Origin: JBDKVA01 sp039679375
Lineage (GTDB): Bacteria > Bacillota > Clostridia > Acetivibrionales > DTU013
Assembly (NCBI GenBank): GCA_039679375.1
Contig: JBDKVA010000029.1
Coordinates: 1 to 36,999 of the forward strand
DNA length: 36,999 nt
Direction of reading: 5' to 3'
In this document: positions 33,066-36,999 of the stretch, piece after piece
Numbering within the stretch: the stretch's first letter is position 1
Layout: each line of letters starts with the position of its first letter
Position numbers and translations under genes: made by a program
Notes under the pieces: model-generated
The model's database searches: none
The model's input: the letters and a program-made list of their open reading frames with translations, nothing else
Told to the model about the DNA's origin: nothing

Positions 33066-33986
33066 ATGCTCTTGTTATTGCAGGGTTCTCTGGAGCTTGG
33101 CATCATATATGCCGTGATGGCACTGGGTGTGTTTATATCCTTCAGGACTCTGAACATGCCCGATCTGACTGTGGACAGCAGCTTCACACTGGGAGCCGCC
33201 TTTTCCGCAGTTCTTTGCGTTAGCAGCCATCCGTTACTAGGCCTGGTATTGGCATTTGCGGCAGGCTGTATTGCGGGAGGCATAACGGCTCTTCTGACAA
33301 CCAAATTAAAGATCCAGCCGATTCTCTCGGGAATACTGATGATGCTGGCGCTATACTCCATCAATCTCAAGGTCATGGGAAACAGGGCAAACATCCCTTT
33401 ATCAAAGGTACTTGGCGTTCCGACCATTTTTACTCCGTTTGATGATACCGCAGCAGAAAATTATATCCGCCTGCTTCTGTCCACCGCCATATTGATTATG
33501 GTGCTGATACTCCTTAATTATTTTCTCAAGACAAGGTTTGGTTTGGTGCTTCGCGCAACAGGCGACAATGATAAAATGGTCAGGGCACAGGGCGTAAATA
33601 CTGATTTCACCATACTGGTCGGGCTGGCGATTTCCAATGGTCTGGTAGCCCTGTCAGGCGCTTTGATCGCACAGTACCAGTCCTTTGCCGATGTAAGCAT
33701 GGGAATCGGCATGGTCGTCATTGGCCTGGCCTCCGTAATCATCGGTGAAGTGGTATTCGGCGCCGGATCCCTGATGCAAAGGCTCGTCGCAGTCATTCTG
33801 GGGGCAGTTCTGTACCGCTTTGTCATTGCTTTCGCCTTGAGGCTTGGTATGCCTCCGACGGACCTCAAGCTGATATCTGCCATTATCGTGGCGCTTGCAT
33901 TGTCTATGGGAGTGATCCGGGACAAGGTCATTTCGCTGACCGGCAGGCAGGATTCCATGAGCAGGGAGAAAGGGGGACGCCATTAA
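33066..33986 (+). CDS. trpY: Tryptophan ABC transporter permease
   Basis: 306 residues with about eight or nine hydrophobic segments, of the branched-chain amino acid permease-like (LivH-type) superfamily. Characteristic stretches are LGIIYAVMALGVFISFRTLNMPDLTVDSSFTLGAAF near the start and DFTILVGLAISNGLVALSGALIAQYQSFADVSMGIGM near residues 180-217. The start ATG has AGGGGA ahead. The stop overlaps the ATPase start by one base (TAATG). It is the membrane channel of the tryptophan importer. Confidence 0.9.
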   Translation: MLLLLQGSLELGIIYAVMALGVFISFRTLNMPDLTVDSSFTLGAAFSAVLCVSSHPLLGLVLAFAAGCIAGGITALLTTKLKIQPILSGILMMLALYSINLKVMGNRANIPLSKVLGVPTIFTPFDDTAAENYIRLLLSTAILIMVLILLNYFLKTRFGLVLRATGDNDKMVRAQGVNTDFTILVGLAISNGLVALSGALIAQYQSFADVSMGIGMVVIGLASVIIGEVVFGAGSLMQRLVAVILGAVLYRFVIAFALRLGMPPTDLKLISAIIVALALSMGVIRDKVISLTGRQDSMSREKGGRH

Positions 33987-34780
33987 TGCTGAAGGTGGAA
34001 AATGTAACGAAAATATTCAGTAAGGGCAGTGTCAATGAAAAGGTCGCTCTGAACCATATCGACCTGACTCTTGGCGAAGGAGAATTTGTCACAGTGATCG
34101 GAGGCAACGGCGCGGGCAAGTCTACCCTTCTCAACTGCATCTCCGGCGTATATGAGATCGATGGCGGCAAAATTATGATCGATAACAATGATCTGTCGAA
34201 AAGTCCGGAGTATAAACGTTCCGCCTATATTGGAAGAGTTTTTCAAGATCCTCTCATGGGGACTGCTTTCGATATGACCATAGAGGAAAATCTGGCAATT
34301 GCCTGTGCGAAAGGCAAGCCGAGGGGTTTGATGCCGGGTATCGCCAAATCCGATATAAGGCTGTTCCGGGACCGTTTGGCTTTACTGGAGCTTGGGCTGG
34401 AGAACAGGATGAAAGAAAAGGTAGGCAGGCTTTCCGGTGGGCAAAGACAGGCTCTCACACTGCTGATGGCTGTCATCGTCAAGCCGAAGCTTCTGCTTCT
34501 CGATGAGCATACTGCAGCATTGGATCCTTCCATAGCTGGAAAAGTTCTGCAATTGACAGATAAAATCGTAAAAGAAGAAAACCTGTGTACCATGATGATC
34601 ACTCATAATATGAAAGCAGCACTGGACCATGGCACCCGGACCATCATGATGCATGACGGAAAAATCATCATGGATATACAGGGCAGAGAGCGGGACGGAG
34701 TAACAGTGGAATGGCTCGTCGAGCAGTTCAGCTGCAAAAGCGGTACCGAGCTGGACAATGACAGGATGCTGCTTAGCTAA
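33986..34780 (+). CDS. trpZ: Tryptophan ABC transporter ATP-binding protein
   Basis: 264 residues. Walker A is GGNGAGKST (about 38-46), the signature LSGGQRQAL (about 149-157), and Walker B LLLLDEHTAALD (about 169-180). The histidine in DEHTAALD, where most ABC ATPases have proline, is usual for this subfamily. The switch histidine is in MMITHNMKAALDHG. An AGAAAGGGGG stretch precedes the start. It is the last gene of the T-box-controlled operon and energises tryptophan uptake. Confidence 0.92.
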   Translation: MLKVENVTKIFSKGSVNEKVALNHIDLTLGEGEFVTVIGGNGAGKSTLLNCISGVYEIDGGKIMIDNNDLSKSPEYKRSAYIGRVFQDPLMGTAFDMTIEENLAIACAKGKPRGLMPGIAKSDIRLFRDRLALLELGLENRMKEKVGRLSGGQRQALTLLMAVIVKPKLLLLDEHTAALDPSIAGKVLQLTDKIVKEENLCTMMITHNMKAALDHGTRTIMMHDGKIIMDIQGRERDGVTVEWLVEQFSCKSGTELDNDRMLLS

Positions 34781-34803
34781 CCGTCTTTATAACGCATAGG
34801 TTC

Positions 34804-34830
34804 AACGAGGCTGACATCTATTGCCTCGTT
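34804..34830. terminator. Hairpin between convergent genes
   Basis: AACGAGGC (34804-34811) and GCCTCGTT (34823-34830) form a perfect 8-bp stem with an 11-base loop, between the trpZ stop and the end of the HD gene. No strong T-run follows on either strand (ATATTCC on plus). Confidence 0.55.
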
Positions 34831-35353
34831 ATATTCCGCTTGCAGAAGACGCATAGTGCGGAGATAATTTTATTTTGAAGTATTTTACGATCTCCAGCGC
34901 AGCACAGTATTTATCGACAAAGGATACCACATATGCCTCCCTGTATCTCGGAAGCCTTATGGTCAATGGCCACATATGCTTTACGATGATATCCTTTTCC
35001 TTCCTGTTCAGAACAAAATGTTTATTCGCATTTTCCAGGGCAGTATAAGGATGGGTAAAGCTATGCTTACCGCCAATTAATTTCGATTTGTGCCAGCTGT
35101 AAAGAAATAAATCATGCAGCAGGCCTCCCCTTGCAGCGGCACGGTAATCCAGGTGCAAAAGCCTGCAAACGATATAACTGTAATAGGATACGGACAAACT
35201 ATGGTCAAAACATGTAACACTGCCATGTTGTATAAAGTTGTTCATAGAGCCGGTAATTTCGTTTTGCAGCAGATCGCTGATACATTCCGTATATTCCTTG
35301 ATGCTTTTGGGTTTTACTCTGTAGTCCAGCTTTGATTTTATTAATTCTGTCAT
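34829..35353 (-). CDS. HD-domain phosphohydrolase-like protein
   Basis: 174 residues from the ATG at 35353, eight bases after AAGGGA; the ATG at 35359 is too close to that site. An HD domain spans about 45-165: His in FDHSLSVSYYSY, His-Asp in GLLHDLFLYSW, and further His in KHSFTHPYTALENA and IIVKHMWPLT. Small HD proteins of this type hydrolyse nucleotides or other phosphate esters; the substrate is unknown. It stands alone, convergent with trpZ. Confidence 0.82.
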   Translation of the reverse strand: MTELIKSKLDYRVKPKSIKEYTECISDLLQNEITGSMNNFIQHGSVTCFDHSLSVSYYSYIVCRLLHLDYRAAARGGLLHDLFLYSWHKSKLIGGKHSFTHPYTALENANKHFVLNRKEKDIIVKHMWPLTIRLPRYREAYVVSFVDKYCAALEIVKYFKIKLSPHYASSASGI

Positions 35354-35377
35354 TTGCATTATCCCTTAGTCTAAGCC

Positions 35378-35406
35378 CTAATACATTTTGCTGAATACAC
35401 TGTAAA
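35378..35406 (-). promoter_or_regulatory. Promoter of the HD-domain gene
   Basis: On the minus strand TTTACA (35406-35401), 17 bases, TATTAG (35383-35378), ending 24 bases before the chosen start codon. Confidence 0.55.
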
Positions 35407-35591
35407 AAGTTTAGCGGCGAATTTGCCATAATATAATGAAAATTTAATTCCATAATATATAGCAATAATACAATAACATAGTAAAGTCCATCAAGTCCAT
35501 AGTTTTTTTTTACAAAAAAGTGACTGTCTGCTACACCTTTTCGATAGGTTCGAATAATTATGCATATGGCATATAAAAAACCGTGAAAAAT

Positions 35592-35620
35592 TTGTACAAC
35601 AGTGGTAAGATATATTTAAT
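35592..35620 (+). promoter_or_regulatory. Possible promoter of the amidohydrolase gene
   Basis: TTGTAC (35592-35597), 17 bases, TTTAAT (35615-35620). Weak on its own but correctly placed, 26 bases ahead of the ATG. Confidence 0.35.
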
Positions 35621-35646
35621 TTATTTCAACGCGAAAGGTAAACATC

Positions 35647-36450
35647 ATGTCAGTACTGCATAAATATGAAATTATCGATATACACGCACATATTTTTCCG
35701 GATAAGGTGGCTCAAAAGGCAGTCGGCTCGATCGGCGACTTCTATGGCGTATCGATGAAAGGGAAGGGAACTGTCGGCGATTTACTGGAAAGCGGGCAAA
35801 AAATAGGCGTAAGCAAATATGTTGTACATTCCTCGGCTACTACAGTTGAACAGGTCCGATCCATTAACGACTATATATTCGGCGTACAATCGTCCTGTAT
35901 CAATATGATCGGCTTTGGCACACTGCATCCCGGGCTGGATGATGCTGCGCTCGAAGTCGATAGAATGCTTTCACTGGGTCTTCATGGAGTAAAGCTGCAT
36001 CCGGATTTTCAAGGTTTTAATATAGATGACGCCTCAATGTTTCCAATATATGAGGCTTTGGAGGGTAAACTCCCCGTACTGTTCCATATGGGCGACCAGC
36101 ATTCGACCGCATCGAGCCCTCTAAGGCTTGTGAAAATAATAGACCGGTTCCCCGGACTGGTTGCCATCGCAGCGCATTTCGGCGGTTACAGTATGTGGGA
36201 TGAAGCTGCCGAATATCTGATCGGCAGGAATGTTTACATGGATACGTCAAGCTCCCTGTACTACCTAACTCCGGAAAGAGCTGCAGACATGATCCGGAAG
36301 CATGGAGTGCAAAAAATGCTGTTCGGGTCGGATTATCCGATGTGGGAACATGAAGAGGAATTCAAAAGGTTTATGCGTCTTGATCTGGGAGAAGAAGAAC
36401 GCAGGGCCATCCTTTGTACGAATGCTCAAAAACTGCTGCATATTTTATAG
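35647..36450 (+). CDS. Amidohydrolase family protein (Amidohydro_2-type TIM barrel)
   Basis: 267 residues, ATG after AAAGG. The metal-binding HxH is His13-His15 in IIDIHAHIFPDK. Further conserved positions are GVKLHPDFQG, VLFHMGDQH, IAAHFGGYSMWDEA and the catalytic Asp in LFGSDYPMWEH (about residue 226). The family contains hydrolases and non-oxidative decarboxylases acting on amides, lactones or aromatic acids. It is a single-gene unit, so the substrate cannot be inferred from partners. The length is typical of short family members. Confidence 0.88.
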   Translation: MSVLHKYEIIDIHAHIFPDKVAQKAVGSIGDFYGVSMKGKGTVGDLLESGQKIGVSKYVVHSSATTVEQVRSINDYIFGVQSSCINMIGFGTLHPGLDDAALEVDRMLSLGLHGVKLHPDFQGFNIDDASMFPIYEALEGKLPVLFHMGDQHSTASSPLRLVKIIDRFPGLVAIAAHFGGYSMWDEAAEYLIGRNVYMDTSSSLYYLTPERAADMIRKHGVQKMLFGSDYPMWEHEEEFKRFMRLDLGEEERRAILCTNAQKLLHIL

Positions 36451-36708
36451 GCTGTACGTATTGCGTTTAGTAGGAATAATGCGCGGGGGTTGCCAGGGTG
36501 GGATCGTCAGCGCTATTTATTCTGGTTGTGTTTCCAAGCACCTACTTACATGCATTCTTTTAAGTAATTATAGCTCGAAGTAAGCAGTCCTGTCTCACGG
36601 GCTGGTCGCATACTGCGTATGCTGCTCGCCCATGCATCCTGGGCATTGCAGTCTACACCATTGAATGAGTACTATGCAGAAGGGCTTCGCAGCCGGAAAC
36701 ACAACAAT

Positions 36709-36763
36709 GCATTTCTGCTTCGCAGAAATGCTACACTAATGTAACATTTCGCTTTAGCGAAAT
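36709..36763. repeat. Pair of perfect hairpins
   Basis: GCATTTCTGC-TTC-GCAGAAATGC (10-bp stem, 36709-36731) is followed by ATTTCGC-TTTA-GCGAAAT (7-bp stem, 36746-36763). A shorter, diverged version of the same pair is at 22797-22840. Confidence 0.6.
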
Positions 36764-36794
36764 CTATATCCACAAACAGCACTGCCGCTCCTTG

Positions 36795-36835
36795 CTGATA
36801 AGCGGGTTACGGGCTGCTTCGAAGCCGCTTATCAG
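36795..36835. repeat. 11-bp perfect stem
   Basis: CTGATAAGCGG (36795-36805) pairs exactly with CCGCTTATCAG (36825-36835). The loop holds CTTCGAAG. It stands five bases before the nested element. Confidence 0.65.
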
Positions 36836-36840
36836 TGTTA

Positions 36841-36987
36841 GGAAAAGCTTCGTGATATGCCCGAAGGAAAACAAAACAGGCGGTGAAATGGACACGATGT
36901 CCATTCAGGCACATCTACGCCAGGGATGGCGATATATGTGCCGACCGCCCCAAGGGTTTTCCTTCGCTGGCATATAGAAGCTTTTCC
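36841..36987. ncRNA. Nested inverted-repeat element, possible structured RNA or MITE
   Basis: An outer helix is built from three perfect blocks: 36841-36851 with 36977-36987 (11 bp), 36855-36861 with 36969-36975 (7 bp) and 36863-36872 with 36956-36965 (10 bp). Inside are GGCGGT/ACCGCC (36879-36884 with 36944-36949), then two arms: ATGGACA-CGA-TGTCCAT (36888-36904) and GGCACAT/ATGTGCC (36908-36914 with 36936-36942) capped by CGCCA/TGGCG (36918-36931). Together they fold like a branched junction. No known family is recognised, and strand and function are unknown. Confidence 0.45.
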
Positions 36988-36999
36988 TCAGTGCCCTGA

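Larger units (their letters stand above)
35354..35646. other. Divergent intergenic region
   Basis: 293 bases between the HD gene (-) and the amidohydrolase gene (+), AT-rich and without a gene. It holds opposing promoters at 35378-35406 (-) and 35592-35620 (+) and a T8 run near 35505. I see nothing else. Confidence 0.4.
36451..36999. other. Hairpin-dense region without a credible gene
   Basis: 549 bases to the window end. Frames in it are at most about 60 residues and resemble no family. It holds at least six inverted repeats: 36608-36622 (GCATAC/GTATGC), 36628-36644 (GCCCA/TGGGC), 36683-36694 (GGCT/AGCC), 36709-36731, 36746-36763 and 36795-36835, then the nested element at 36841-36987. Confidence 0.6.

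Noticed and set aside
33518..33958. A 146-residue minus-strand frame inside trpY
   Set aside because: It is antisense to a conserved permease with operon coupling on both sides.
36792..36977. A 61-residue plus-strand frame near the window end
   Set aside because: It lies across the nested inverted-repeat element and its sequence is dictated by the palindromes; no ribosome binding site was seen.
36600..36999. CRISPR array
   Set aside because: The hairpins differ in sequence and spacing; there are no regular direct repeats with unique spacers.

Overview
The window looks like chromosomal DNA of a spore-forming, low-to-mid GC Firmicute of the class Clostridia. This is inferred from a tricistronic GerA/GerC/GerB germination operon, a tRNA-Trp T-box leader, strong AGGAGG-type ribosome binding sites, TTG and GTG starts, and the gene families present. 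I could not identify the species. No rRNA, tRNA, CRISPR array, transposase or phage gene is visible.

Layout. 1-315 (-) is the N-terminal end of an ABC-F ATPase cut by the window edge. 670-2904 (-) is a fused NDP-forming acyl-CoA synthetase. 3470-10833 (+) is a regulator-transport-enzyme cluster: a LacI-type regulator, an amino-acid-type ABC importer (permease, ATPase, binding lipoprotein), two tandem sugar-isomerase-like TIM barrels, a uroporphyrinogen-decarboxylase-family protein and a bicupin. Two perfect inverted repeats lie in its promoters. 10987-14892 (-) is the germinant-receptor operon.

15012-25663 is the least ordinary part. It holds a papain-like cysteine peptidase, a small protein resembling that peptidase's N-terminal domain, a LytTR response regulator with a double-kinase 7TM sensor (on -), then from a divergent promoter a beta-propeller-like protein, a caspase-like/C13-like peptidase, a large protein with a duplicated Ca-binding-type domain, and a small unknown protein. 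None of the peptidase-module proteins has a visible signal peptide. I propose this as a candidate undescribed protease-centred system.

25682-31425 carries an LTA-synthase-like sulfatase-fold membrane protein (-), an HD-GYP phosphodiesterase, a MATE exporter and an XRE regulator (-). 31665-34780 is a tryptophan importer operon (trpX-trpY-trpZ) behind a T-box leader whose specifier codon reads UGG. An HD-domain protein (-) and a TIM-barrel amidohydrolase (+) follow. 36451-36999 has no convincing gene and is packed with hairpins, ending in a nested, nearly symmetrical structure of about 147 bases.
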